Under the pieces are notes generated by a model. It was not told the DNA's origin. It searched no databases and saw only the letters and a program-made list of their open reading frames with translations. Below are positions 51,901-63,870 of a DNA stretch of 64,000 bases, piece by piece; position 1 is the first letter of the stretch; each line of letters starts with the position of its first letter. Position numbers and translations under genes: made by a program. The stretch comes from Syngnathus acus. Lineage: Eukaryota; Chordata; Actinopteri; Syngnathiformes; Syngnathidae. The stretch is from positions 4,675,664-4,739,663 of the forward strand of contig NC_051088.1 of NCBI RefSeq assembly GCF_901709675.1. Reading direction: 5' to 3'.

Positions 51901-54669
51901 TTCCAAAGTAATAATAATAAGGATGGGTCTCCTGTTCATGCCGCCCACACAGCTGCTGTTGCACATGAAGTTGTACAAAATGGTGGTAAACTCTGTCCCC
52001 ACCTGCAACACGCCATAATAAATCAAACTGTCCTGCACACCTTTTTATAGTGTTGGAAATCTATTTAGAGGAATGACAATTTTATATCACAGTCAAATTC
52101 CAATTTGACACTACTTGTGGTAAGCCAACCTTTAGAGGGCAGTGTTGTAGAGCTCTTCAATTTCAGGAAAGCTGCTTTTGGTTTGGTTATTTTCTAAGAC
52201 AATCTCATTTGGATGCTTAATTTTGTACAGAAACAAAACTCCAATTAACCCCCAAATGTGGCTTATCCTGAGGCTTGTAGTGAGCTCCAACATATAAAGA
52301 TGTGCTACATAATAAGCTGTACAAATAAAATAACATACAAAAACCTTAAATTAGCATCTTATGCTAATGTTTGTTAAAGAAGCACATACCTGTGGAGTCT
52401 CATAGGGAACAAAGACACTCTGTCGGCCCGTTACTGGATCATCCATGTACTGGCAGAGGTTATTCCCTTCCACTCGGATGAGATGGCTGGCTGGGGCTGC
52501 TTGACCTGAACAACCAGCCAATAAAACTTGAAAGGTCACAGTGATGAATTAATTCAGATTCTTGGATCTGAATTGCATCTGAAACAACTAACTGCACACA
52601 CACTTGGGGAAAGTGAGTAAAGGCTGTTATTCAGATTGGGTGGACGTACCTTCATTGTACTCTCCGCCTAGCTCGTGGTTGGGGCAACGCTTGACTACTT
52701 CGGTCACATGCTCGGCCTTCTTGTAGACAGGCATCGCGCGGATAATGCTTCCATGGGGAGGAGAGGAGGACAGCTTGATCTGGATGGGACACGTCTTGGC
52801 AATCTGACAGTAGAGCTTCTTCAACAGAGGGGAGTACTAGGGGAGCAAAGAACATGCACACTGTGAGAGGCAAATAAGTGATCAGAACCCAGTCACGAGG
52901 TAGAGTGATAAACACACTGCTAAGTTATGACACCAGGGAGAAAAATACATTAATATACCTTCACCCAAGCTCAAATACTAGTTAAAAATTGGACCATTTT
53001 CATTGGACAGCACAGCTTATCAAGACGAGTGCATCACTTCAAAAGTGTTCACTAAGAGGTTTGTCTTTTACCCCAAATTTTACTAACAAGACTCCCAGTT
53101 GGGAAAGAGTGATTTCTTTCTTGGCAAATTATCATGTTTTCTGCAGTGACGCCTTTACTAAGCCTTTAGAAATGCACACACTGCACTCTCAGTTGCCCCC
53201 ACTTCTTTTTTTCCACAACACACACACACACACACGCACGCACATGCAAGCACACACACACGCACGTGCGCGCGCACACACACACACACACGCACACACA
53301 CACACACACACACACACGGTCATCAACACTGAAGGCAAAGAAAATGCCTGTGTACCACGTAACGGCCCCCCAGCCTGTCCTGACATGTTTCAACAACCCC
53401 ACCTTCTCAAATGATGATGGTTATTATTACGTACTTTTAGCTAGGACAGGCTTCATAATGAGGATAAGCACTATATAAAATAGATGAATGGGCCAAATAT
53501 TATAATACTATGAATCCTACGAAAATATTGTCAACTATATACTGTGGTCACAACAACAAGATTATAATTGAGCTTTCCTGTGTTTTTTTTCCCTAATTGA
53601 TCCTGGATAAATTAACAAGCCAAATGAATACATCATGATGATAGAACATCTTTAAGTGCATGAAAAAGTTGTGCGTGTTTTTTTCTCAATCTTTCAGGAT
53701 TCAGACGCTTTTGGAGATGTCTCGACTTGTCCACCGTCCTGCCTGGTGTTCACATACACCAACAACACATGAAATAGCCTGCATCAATGTTCAAAGTGAA
53801 GAGCTGCATTAATAAAAGCCACTTCCCGTTGAGACAAAAGAATGAGTGATAGATCAACTTCAGCTCAGAACAAAGACAGGATGTTGCTGACCAGAGAGAG
53901 AGTGAAAAGGAATTGACAGATTTATCATTTTCATTGAGAAAAGGCAATTTCTGCTGTTGCAAAAAATCATCTACAAATTGATGTCAAAATGCATATTTGG
54001 TGTTATGCCAACCATCTTTACAGTATTAGGTGTATGTCATCACACTGTGGTCCACAAAAGGCAGGTCCTGACAAGCTTCTGGGAAAAGGGTGATAATTGT
54101 TTGATCACCATCCATATACACAAGAAACAACTTGCCCGGTGGCAAATCACCTAATTCCACACATTTCTATTGTCATGTCGATAAGGGACATCAATACATT
54201 TCCGTATACAGACAAACATTTCATGAATAATTTTAAGATCTAAAATGAAGCTCGATAAACTGCTCAGTGTTGAGTTTTCTGTCAAACTATTAAACGGCTT
54301 TGTGGTCAAAAAGTTACAATTTGCAACTTTCAGATAAGGATAATTAGATGATTCATGTTTTATCCTCTGTATTAATGAAGAGACAAAATTAAAAAGTAAA
54401 ATTTTCTTTAGATGTTCATGAGAGTATCAGCTACGATATTCGTATTGCAGATGATGCTTTGTGAGAATAAGGGAGATGCATTGCAGGGGCATGTCGGGAC
54501 CTGCGTCCTAACGGAGAGGAACTAATAGCCGGGAAAAGCGACTTCTGACAGGCTGCCTTGCAATACATGCTGGAGCATATACCCCTTAACGCATCGCAAC
54601 CAGTTCCCCCTATCGCCCCCCCACACACACGCACTCACATACGCACGCACATGCGTGCACAGACATACA

Positions 54670-54702
<33 letters not shown>

Positions 54703-57700
54703 TTCACACTTAAAAATCATTGCTTATGGTGGGGAATCTGGAAAATGGACAACCAAGAGAAGCGGACACACAAGGCCCTATTTTCAGAGAGAGATGCCCA
54801 TGAACTCAGTGTGAAAACTGGCACATCTTTCCATTTTCTATTCCATGCCTTCGGCGCCCCTGACAGTTTCTAGACAAGGCTAGGGTTTAGACCAAGTGAA
54901 ACCAGGTCAAAGTTGTGGCGGAGATGGTATAACACAATTCTGGATTCGATCCGGGAAAATGCAGATGGATTATAGGCTCTGCTGATGTGTGCTGGATGTC
55001 ATCATATTTCTTTCAGAAATATGACAATAGTGTATGAACATCAAACCATCTGTACTATTGTGGAAATCACTCCATTGAATGCATATTCAATGCAAATGCA
55101 AATCCATTTTGTATTACACATACTGACGCGAAAGGCCCACTATGTACAAGCCAACATTACACCATCCGCAAGTGGAGAGCTTGCAGTTCCTTTATAAAAC
55201 AGATTCTGTTATGCTTCCGCCATGTAGACCACATGCCTCACCTGCACTGAATTTAAAGGGAAAGAGGGGAGCTGCTACAAGCGGCTAAGATTGAAGTCAA
55301 CTCTCTAACTGAGCCTGTCTACGAGAATACCAAAAGAAGGAAAACTACACAGTCAGACAGCACTTTGCGATAAATTTGTGCTGGGCACAATATAGGGCCC
55401 ATAGTCTCCTAAATGCTGCATACCTTAAACATATTGCTTCGAGAATGAGTTTGTTACAAGTAGAGCACCTTAATAAAAAGCAACCGCAGTCCCAACTTTC
55501 CACCTCTCTGAGCAGTTTATCTGGGGTAAACAAAATGTAAAGCAGCCTCCCTTACAGTACATGTGGGGACGGGGTAAGATGATTCAAATAAGAATATAAA
55601 TGTGAAAAGTTAATTCATTTACTGATTTATTCTGATGCCTCAACATCATTATCTTCCCTCATGCACACTGCTCACTCCTCAAAGTTTAAAATTCTCATCT
55701 TGTTTCAGACTTCTGTCCTCGCTGATGAAAAAAACCCAAATCATTCACACTGTACACTACAGTATATTTGGAAACTAAAATTGATAGATTCAGATAACTT
55801 TTTTTGCATGAGTAAAAAAAGGGAGAAGGAGTTCAGCTAGATTTAAAATATATAAAGGGTTTCTATTTGTTAGCAATAAGTTTGGTTTTTTTTTCTCTTG
55901 ATGAAGATTACTGGAAGACCTCAAAGAATGAAGGAATTGTAGGACGGATTACAAAGCATCTTGTAAAACGGCTTCTCACCATTTTTTAAATGACGTTGCA
56001 GTGTTTTTACAGACAGAACACATCAATGTGGTTTGCACATTCAAATGTGAAAAGACACTCGCCTTGGGCAATAAAGTTTAAAGGAAATTTGAAAAGTGTT
56101 TTTTTAGGACAGGCTACAATGAAATTCATGGCGCTTAAGCTGACAGGCTTAAGTGGGTTAAGGCCAGAGGAAGAGAGAGACAGCAGAATAAAAGCAGGAG
56201 GTTAAAGGTCACACTCTTAGGTCGACAGAGGGATCTTCTTACATCACTGAGAGCTGCGTGAAGAAGCCCACCATGCATGGTTGCCTCCAGCAAACACAGT
56301 CATGGAGGAGCCCCTCAAACAGACACAAGCAGAGTGATGGAAGTGCAGTTTGTATCCCGTTTCTCTTTTTAAGAAGGTCTAATGTGTGACAGGCGGAGGT
56401 GACACCTTTCCGCAGAGTTCACGGGAGTATGGGGGAGTGTGTGTGCATGTGTGCGCGCGCGTGCATGTGTGTGTGAGCCAGGTAAGAAACTTTATGTAAT
56501 TATGGTTAATTTAAGTTCGGGTGAATCTGAATACTTGTAAAGTATTGTGTGTTTGTTGTTTACTAATGACTAATTTTACATTTTCAAAATATTACTACTC
56601 GTGTAGTTTTTGGTGTGGAAACTCAAGGCCTGGGGCCAGATCCTGCCCACTAAATCATTTTTGGGAGCCCCACTGAAGCAAATAAAGAGTGCTGACTTCC
56701 TGTTTCTTGCAAAATGGATTTTTTCTTTTCATGTGGGCAAAAAATCTGTAACAAAATTACTTTTTACAAGTATTACAATCTTTCCCAGCTACTAACACAC
56801 TTCCTAACTAAGACACAGTAAATTGGACAGGAGCATTTGGCTGGCACCGTTTTCCATAGTTTGTGAAGTTTATTTTGTTGTAAAAAAACTTGGAGGGGAA
56901 ATTGCATATTCCAAACAATATGTCGATGCCATAAGTCATTACGACCCTTGACACCCTTGCATTTGAGCATCCATGTAACAAATAAAATAAAGCTTGCATT
57001 TGACTTTTTTAAACTTGCATATTCTTTTTAAATTTAGATAAATATCTGGAGTTATTATTATAGTTACCGTAAATTCCGGACTATAAGCCGCGACGTTTTT
57101 CCAAAATTTTGAACCCTGCGGCTTATAGTCAGGTGCGGCTTATATAAGGATTTTTTCGTGATTTTTGTGATGACTTGATCACTTTTATACACTGCGGTAT
57201 CTTGAAGAAAAATACAACAACAAAAATACTATTTTGAAACACTACTATGGCTGCTGCTTATTCTGGCTGTGTTGCTTGTGACTATTATGAGCTTTAGTAG
57301 GAATGCACGCTAGGTGACCTGCGTCAAAGGGCTCTAAACCCTTTCTCTTACTCTGCCATGTGACTCAGAGATTACACAAAGCAGTGGCGCTGTTTGGACC
57401 ATCTGCATTGTATTAAAACCCAATCAATCAGCATTTAAATTCAATTCTTCTGACATTTTGCTCACCAAAAAGAAGTTGTAATGAACGTGAACTTTTAATG
57501 CATTTTATTCAGAAGGTTAATTTGAGGCAGAGCACGAGCAAAGGCCATCCGGATGGAACTTTTGACTTTGACTTCCCTCTTGTTCAAGTTAAGGGGTCAT
57601 CTTAATATGTGCATTCATTTTGCGGCAAAAAAAAAAAAATATATATATATATAGGCGTAGGAGAATTAGCCCCTGACGAGCCAAAGGAGAACGTTGCCAC

Positions 57701-60700
57701 TGTACAGGATTCGGAAATCAACCTTCTCAAGTCCGGAGAACTCACGATGGCCGTCCCGCTCAGCATCGAGGATATTTCCCAGTTTGGCGACGGCTCGCGG
57801 GAGCTCTTCATCAAATCCAGCTGTTACAGCGTGGTGACCGTTGCGGTGGCTGACGCGGGGCCGAGCATCGGCTGGATGTTTTCTTCGGAACCAAAAAGCA
57901 TTTCCTTTAGTATGGTTTACCGGGAAAATGCTGATGATCAATTGGATTCCACGGACGCGCTGCAATTCTCACAAAGAGACCATTCAGGGACAGCTAAAAG
58001 TGCGTCGGCCGGGAACCTACGCGCTCATCTTCGACAACTCCTTCTCACGATTTATCTCCAAGAAAGTCTTCTATCATCTGACCATGGAAAAGCCCATCAT
58101 CTACGATGGAAGCGACTTCCCCTGAAGCTTTGCCAACACTAAGTATCACCATGGCAACCGAAGGGAGAGAAGAAGAGACAGACGAAGAAGAGATAATGCG
58201 CCGAAGAAGACGTGCTAGTTTGTGTTTTGATAGGCGTATAATTCACACGAAGAAGAGACAGAACGAGATCAAGACGGACATTACTGAAAGGGAGCTTTTA
58301 TACACAAACCGTCATTATGGGGGACAAAAGAAATAAATATGATGCCGCTTTTAAGCTAAAGGCAGTCGATGTTGATGACATTGTCTTGCGTCACCCTTTT
58401 CTTTATTTCGTGGTCCCGTCTACTCTGGAGCTATACGTGTCGCTCGCTAGTTTAATGTAATTTAGCGCTTCGTGCATGAATAAAATTAGCATGAACAGAC
58501 CCTCATCACACTCGAAGAAATGCATAAAAGCGACGACGAAAGAGAGACTGAGAAAGTGTGAGGCGAAGGATATCTAACGCTATTCCAATCGGACGCTGAG
58601 GAGGAAGACTTCGATGGTTTCAGTGCACAGGAGGAAGATAAAGACGATTAAGCTCTTTTTTTACTTTTACTGGTATGTTTTTTAACGAGCCCTGTTGGTG
58701 CTGTACTACCGTGTTGCTGCTGTGTTACCGCCGCGTCTCAGTGACTTTTACCGGGTATGTTTTTTTTAATCCAGCCCTATTAGTCTTGTGTTACTTCCGT
58801 GTTGCTGCGGTATTACTGCCGCGGCACGGGCAGTGTTTGGAAAGAAATGTTAAGGTATGTTATTAAAACTTTAAAAAAGCTTTCTGTGTCCAGTCCTTCT
58901 TTGTTAATAACTCGCGTTGGAAAGAAATGTTAAGGTATGTTATTAAAACTTTAAAAAAGCTTTCTGTGTCCAGTCTTTCTTTGTTAATAACTCGCGTGCA
59001 CACTTCCGTGTTGCTGCGGTACTACTGCTGCGTCACAGGCAATGTTTAGAAAGACATGTTAAAGTATGTTATTAAAACTTTAAAAAGGCTTTCTGTGAAC
59101 GGTCTTTCTTTGTAAAAAACGCGTGTGCACGTGCGGCTTATAGTCCGGTGCGGCTTATATAAGAAAAAAACTAAAATATCCCCCAATTTTAGCTGGTGCG
59201 GTTTATAATCCGGTGCGGCTTATAGTCCGGAATTTACGGTATTTATATTACTTTGTATGACAAATGGACTGGATTTAAGCAAACCAACACAAACACCAAT
59301 GAAAGATCAAAAGATAGGTGCTGCTTGATTTAAAAAATAAAAAGATGCAATGATGATTGAATCATGTGATTCCTGCAATATCAAGTCCTGAAAAGCAATT
59401 TGTCACTTTAGAGTTGCCGTTGGATGGTCCATAACAATGTCTTGCAAAGGACAAGCCTGCACATGTGCTCGCTTGAGTGTTTGCATCCGTGTACGGGTGG
59501 GTGTCTGAGCGAACATGTGTTTGTGGGTGTATAGTGGCAAAGCAGAAGAGAAAAAGGAATGGATGAAGAAAGCACGCCGAGGCTTATCGAGAGTGCATGT
59601 ACTCACTGTCCATGTGGCCGACTTGGCAGTGCTGGACTGTTGGAAGGAAACCTGGAAGGTGTGCAATCCCGGGTAGTCGGTGTTGGAGGGGATGGTCGGG
59701 GCGGGCGACAGGCCCTCGAAGGTGGAGTAGGGCGAGGGGGTGGGCACGGCCGAAGAGGCGTTCTCCGAGCTGTAGGGGCTGGCGGGCCTGGCCCTGCTCC
59801 CCAGACTCTCCATGCTGCTGCTGAGCAAGTTATACTGGGACTGGGTAAGAGAAGAGCAGAGGAAAGAATGAGGGAGGTGAAGAGGGAGGAGAGAGACAGA
59901 GGCAGGACACAGGTAGAGATGCTGGAGAGACAGCGGCTTGCAGTCACGCAGAGAGCTCGGGTTTCAGCGTGCTATATCGCTGTGTAGATTCTCAGTCATT
60001 CACAAAGGTTGAACTGTGGCAACTGGACTTCTTGTTTGTTGAAGCCATTGGCCAGATAGGAAGGTGTACACTTATCAAATATAACCACTCAAACACCCAT
60101 ACACAACATTAGTGCTCCCCCATAAGCTCAATCAGAGACATGACCTTTTCCGGTTCCTTCCCTCTAGTAGGCGCTAACGAACAATGCAAACTTGATGAAC
60201 AATAGGCAATCCAATAGCTTCTTTCCATTTTGCAATTAACTTTTCAAACAGTTGATTCCTATTTGAGAGTAACAATTATCACATCTCTGCAGTGTGATCA
60301 GTTACTTCATGTCAAACTACGTGACAATTTTGCGTGTGTGTGTCAGTTGTGGTTGCAGTACAATCCACACAGTTACCACCTTGGGGCTGTATGGGTCAAC
60401 TTGTAAAATATCAGTCTAATCTGTACTGTCTAATTACTTGCCACCCCACTCTCGTCCCCTTTGCAGTGTTTGGGGAGAAGTAAGAGTCATTGCTCTGAGG
60501 CGCGTCTCGTGTCACTTGTCAAAGTGCATGCACACGCACTATCAGGGCCCTTTTGAGGTGCTACACAAAGTCATACAGCTCTTCAAACTTATGCATGACC
60601 CATCTTTAATCATTGATCTTAAGTCAATCAAGCCTACCTTGTGTTCATTCAATCAATTTGTCTATCAAAAAAAGACTCACAGTGGCAGTAAGTTGCAAGA

Positions 60701-63607
60701 GAAGCAATAACTGCTGCTATTCAATTTCAATTCAAACATATTGCCAACTAATTTGAAATAGTAAAAACATACTTTCACATGTGAACTGCTGTCAACTTGT
60801 AGAAAAAACATTAAACTAGGAATATTTACCTTCTTTTTCACGTAGTACATCCTCTAAAGTTTTAGCCACATGTGTGAACACTTCAGTCCGGGACGTCCAA
60901 ATACAGCAAAATGAGTGCAGGACAATTGCGTGTAGACAGAGTTCAAGAAAGGTGCGCATCAGTTACTCTCTGTCTCTGTCTCTCTCTGCGCTTTCTCTTT
61001 CTCTCGCTCTTGCAAACACACACAATACACACACGCACACACACTTATATGTAAAGGCAGGACAAAGGTGAGGATGAGTGTGTGTAGAGTGAGAGAGAGA
61101 AAGAGACAGAGACAAGGGAGAGGAGAGTGAGAAATAGGGATGGGAGCCTAAAAAAAAGGTACAGCATTCTAATTATGGCATGCCTGGACATAGACTGCAA
61201 TGCTGGGACACATGTGGATGCATGCTACAAAACACTTGGCCTGAGCTAAGTAAACACTGTCTGGGCATGTGTATGTGAGTGAGTGAGTAAGAGAGAGAGA
61301 GAGCGAGAGACCAAGAGAACAAGAGAGAGAGATAATTTTGATATTGAAATTTGATATTATACATACTGCACACTCGCATATACGTATCATTACACCAATG
61401 AATGAGCACACTTTGAAATTTTGAAGGCCTTCCATCTAATAATCTAATCAAATAAATTAATTTCATATGGGGAAAAATGTCAATTAAAACAATCAGTGAC
61501 ATATGCAATAAATGTTTTTTAATTCAATGAGAATTAAAGATGGATTATTCATTCAAAAAGTAATAGACATTGTAGACATTGTAAGTGGGGGAAATTGTTT
61601 TAGTTTAGTTGATAATATTATGACAATTTGGTCAAAGTCCAAATCCAATATTCCATCAAACATGTGATGCTTTTTACAGACTGAAAAAGAGTGTTGTTTT
61701 TTCTTTGTTTGTTTTGAAGTAGACACAACAAAAACTGGAGACAGAGAAGCATATGGGGAATCTGTACAGTCCATTTTGTTCTCCTGCTGCGTTTTATCAG
61801 ATGTAAGCAAAGAGACAGGTCAATGCTCCAGACTTAACGCAAACTTTATGATGAGAGGGTGTATGCACACGTGGATATGGGGATCTATTGACTCAGGACA
61901 AGAGGTGCAACATACAGTCACTAGTCACACAATTCAGGCAAAAACACTTAGGAGATCCAATGTCAAAAAGTTTCCAAAAGAAAGAAAAATACATGATGAT
62001 TGTCAAACATAATGATTTGAATTTGAAAATGTTGTATTATTGAACTGCACCACATAAGAATCAATCCAATGTACTTAATTATGACATGAACTAATTTGCA
62101 ACAAGGATGATGGAAGGATTGAAGTTTTACCAAAATTATAATATTTGTATGCAACATGGTGTGATAAAAGTATTTTCCCAAGTCTAACACCTGATTGTTC
62201 ATGACCTTTCAAATCCACCTCTGTGGTCCGAGGCAATGAGGTAAGCCAAGGAAGTGTATGTGAGAAGACAGCAACATGCAACCATGCGCACATATCACAC
62301 AAGCGTATGTGCACACAGGTGTGCTTGGTCTACACTCGATATGCAGCAAGTTGAAACAGAGCCACAACCTCTGACGCCATTGTGTGACCAAGTGCGTGTG
62401 CATGTTTGTGTGTGTGCACGCGCGCCTGTGTGTAACAACATGTAAAGTCGCCTATGGGCAGTCGTTTTGCTTGCTGCCACTCACAGATGATCCTTAAACG
62501 GCTAAAAACATTAAGAAATGGAGAATGGCCATCCACAGCAACACTCACCTGTCAAGATGAATGAAGCACAATAGACCAGAAATGTCCTGTTCCAGTCGTC
62601 AAAGGCTTCTGTTCTGCATGTTTTAGATGTCTCCCTGCTCCAAAACATTTGATTCAAATGATAGGGAATGTGTTGGAGGAGGGAGACATCTAAAACATGT
62701 AGAACAGCGGCTCTCAAGGACTGGGTTTGGACATACCTGCAACAGGCAGTAGATCGAAACATTCTCCCCTTGCTATTCTCTTGTCTTACTGCTATAGGGG
62801 ACGTAGCATCCCCAACATATAGTATGACATAAAGAAAGTAACATCAGTGCCATCGTATGGATACAATCCAAGCCTTACTACAGTAATAGGAAAGAAGAAT
62901 GTAAACAAGAGTTCAAATGAAGGATTGAGGACTTTTCTGCCCCCTGTTGGTAATATTAGGCAACAGTCAAAAATTAAAGCAGATTATTAAAGTATCATAA
63001 ATATCAAGCATGGACATGGGAAAGAAGACCAGCATTTTTTTGCACGTCAGATTCACATGTCCATTTTGCAAATGTATACACCGCTTATCGTCACAAGGTT
63101 TGGGGGAGAGCTGGACCCTATCCCAGCTGACTTTGGGTGAGAGACAGCGTATGTGCTGGACTGGTTGCCAGCTAATCACGGGGCATATAGACAAGCAACA
63201 ATTCACACTCATATTCACGCTGATGGAAAACTGTAGATCTTCCCTCAATATAACAAGCATGTTTTTGGAATGTGGTAGACAATAGATTATACACAGAGAA
63301 ACTCCAACTAAGCACAAAAAAAACATGTTACCTTCCCACAGGAAAACTGAATCCTGAACCACCAACACCAGAACTGTGAAGCCGATGTGGTAACCATTTC
63401 CCTACCATTCCGCCCCATTGTGTTGTTATCTACAGTATATATATTAAAATAAAACTGGCCAATCCAGAAACCCATGCTTGTGTACAAAAATACACAAGTG
63501 TTAGAAGTTAGAAATATCTTCTCTTATACATATACACAAAAGAATTATGTCCACTACAAATTTAATGGAAACAAAAACTTATTCCCACTTACCTGCACAC
63601 ACAGCAT
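48944..63607 (-). CDS. tp73: p73 (deltaN-alpha isoform), p53-family transcription factor
   Basis: Twelve minus-strand coding exons: 63607-63593, 59840-59607, 52836-52650, 52505-52390, 52002-51893, 51800-51694, 51586-51498, 51099-50972, 50879-50731, 50568-50427, 49600-49507, 49345-48944; total 590 residues (human deltaNp73alpha about 587). The first exon encodes MLCVQ before GTAAGT. The DNA-binding domain (about residues 65-262) has zinc ligands in KRCPNH and CNSSCVGG, and contact arginines in GGMNRRP and [11 protein letters not shown]. The oligomerisation helix is [25 protein letters not shown] near residue 413 is a WW-binding motif; a SAM domain ([20 protein letters not shown]) and [11 protein letters not shown]-terminus identify p73, not p63. 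Transactivating (TA) exons must lie beyond the right edge. It regulates apoptosis, neural development and multiciliogenesis in the nucleus. Confidence 0.95.
53216..53320 (+). repeat. (CA)n/(CG) microsatellite
   Basis: An interrupted CA array with CGCA and CGTGCG units. The His/Thr or Cys/Val runs it would encode are artefacts. Confidence 0.9.
54611..54700 (+). repeat. (CA)n microsatellite
   Basis: An interrupted CA array ending in a pure (AC) run of about 16 units at 54669-54700. Confidence 0.9.
57654..58125 (+). pseudogene. FYCO1-like GOLD-domain fragment, frameshifted, inside the transposon
   Basis: The first part (frame of 57654) reads [20 protein letters not shown] and later [20 protein letters not shown]. 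After a small deletion near 57950-57960 the frame shifts and continues [20 protein letters not shown], then [20 protein letters not shown] and ends [10 protein letters not shown] with a TGA at 58123. This pattern is the C-terminal GOLD domain of FYCO1, an autophagosome/Rab7 adaptor, as I remember it; a GOLD domain is safer than the exact gene. No introns interrupt it, whereas the vertebrate gene is multi-exon there, so it is cDNA-like. The frameshift, lack of a start and the missing N-terminus make it a pseudogene. A poly(A)/(TA) run lies upstream of it, not downstream. Confidence 0.7.
58317..58651 (+). pseudogene. Internally deleted pogo/Tigger-like transposase remnant
   Basis: An ATG at 58317 opens [19 protein letters not shown], like the start of the psq/CENPB-type DNA-binding region of pogo/Tigger transposases, and soon loses homology. 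At 58580-58651 a frame encodes [20 protein letters not shown] and ends KDD plus a stop, matching the acidic tail of that family. The entire DDE catalytic core is missing between them. Confidence 0.6.
58850..59100 (+). repeat. ~71-76-base tandem repeat inside the transposon
   Basis: GGTATGTTATTAAAACTTTA and TCTTTGTTAATAACTCGCG recur in at least two near-identical units (58853-58918 and 58933-58998) and once more, diverged, near 59061-59120. Confidence 0.75.
62583..62732. mobile_element. Palindromic MITE
   Basis: The two halves are inverted copies: CATGTTTTAGATGTCTCCCT on the left pairs with AGGGAGACATCTAAAACATG on the right, and the outer TGTCCTGTTCCAGTC pairs imperfectly with GACTGGGTTTGGACA. 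A loop of about 30 bases separates them. It is likely a non-autonomous hAT-type element; no target duplication was identified. Confidence 0.7.
63065..63410 (-). repeat. Eroded L2/Maui-like repeat
   Basis: CACCGCTTATCGTCACAAGG, CTGGACCCTATCCCAGCTGA, GGTTGCCAGCTAATCACGGG and AACAAGCATGTTTTTGGAAT follow the order of the intact copy at 3866-4232. Confidence 0.75.
63593..63607 (-). CDS. tp73: deltaNp73-specific first coding exon
   Basis: ATG CTG TGT GTG CAG is followed by a consensus GTAAGT donor. It joins in phase 0 to the exon at 59840 (SQYNLLSS). Human deltaNp73 starts MLYV, so MLCV is a good match. A p53-type site lies about 245 bases upstream. This exon belongs to the tp73 entry above and is listed separately because it defines the isoform and the second promoter (P2). 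Confidence 0.75.
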
Positions 63608-63850
63608 TTTGGCAATCCGGAAGAATTAAAAAGCATCCCCATAAAAATTTACATAGTGCCAGAATCAGATAAATGTCAATTTAATAGGAGCAGACATTCT
63701 GCAAGAACCATTTATGGCCAAGACCTTGATGGAGGATGCATAACATTGCCTCCTATCTCTCACCTGAATGGGCCTCCACAACAAGCCTTGCAACAACAAA
63801 CACTAGCCCCTCCCACTTTTTAATCTCTCATGAGTATTCATTAACTGGCC

Positions 63851-63870
63851 AGGCAGGCCCAGACTTGCCT
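63851..63870 (-). promoter_or_regulatory. p53/p73 response element in the tp73 P2 promoter
   Basis: AGGCAGGCCC and AGACTTGCCT are two adjacent RRRCWWGYYY half-sites with no spacer. The second is perfect and the first has one mismatch. The human deltaNp73 promoter is known to contain a p53-responsive element that drives a negative feedback loop, so position and sequence fit. A GC box (CCCCTCCC at 63807-63814) and an ATTAAAAAG word lie between this site and the exon. Confidence 0.7.

Larger units (their letters stand above)
57067..59239 (+). mobile_element. TA-flanked DNA transposon carrying a captured host-gene fragment
   Basis: It begins CCGTAAATTCCGGACTATAA and ends TATAGTCCGGAATTTACGG, flanked by TA (57065-57066, 59240-59241). 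GCGGCTTATA motifs repeat in both subtermini. Inside are a GOLD-domain pseudogene (57654-58125), a transposase N-terminal and C-terminal remnant (58317-58651) and about 71-base tandem units (58850-59100). The TA duplication and [11 protein letters not shown] plus acidic tail suggest a pogo/Tigger-like member of Tc1/mariner. It lies in a tp73 intron in antisense orientation. Confidence 0.85.
52837..59606 (-). other. tp73 intron between exons 2 and 3 (deltaN numbering)
   Basis: A large intron of about 6.8 kb containing CA-rich microsatellites (53216-53320, 54611-54700), a possible hAT fragment near 56620-56710, and the 2.2-kb transposon at 57067-59239. No additional tp73 exon was found. Confidence 0.7.
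59841..63592 (-). other. tp73 intron following the deltaN exon
   Basis: Between the deltaN first exon and the exon starting SQYNLLSS. It contains GA/CA-rich tracts near 60965-61330, a palindromic MITE near 62583-62732 and an eroded L2/Maui-like repeat near 63065-63410. No TA-specific exon is expected here and none is seen. Confidence 0.65.

Noticed and set aside
53166-53414. Open frames rich in His/Thr or Cys/Val
   Set aside because: They are translations of a (CA)n microsatellite.
57627-57653. Poly(A)/(TA) tract as a retrocopy tail for the GOLD fragment
   Set aside because: It lies upstream of the fragment in its coding direction, so it cannot be that transcript's 3' tail.
60830-60850. Alternative deltaN start for tp73 (MYYVKKK before GTAAAT, in phase)
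   Set aside because: The donor is weaker and no p53-type site is near it. The MLCVQ exon at 63593-63607 fits the known deltaN start and promoter better, though a minor isoform cannot be excluded.
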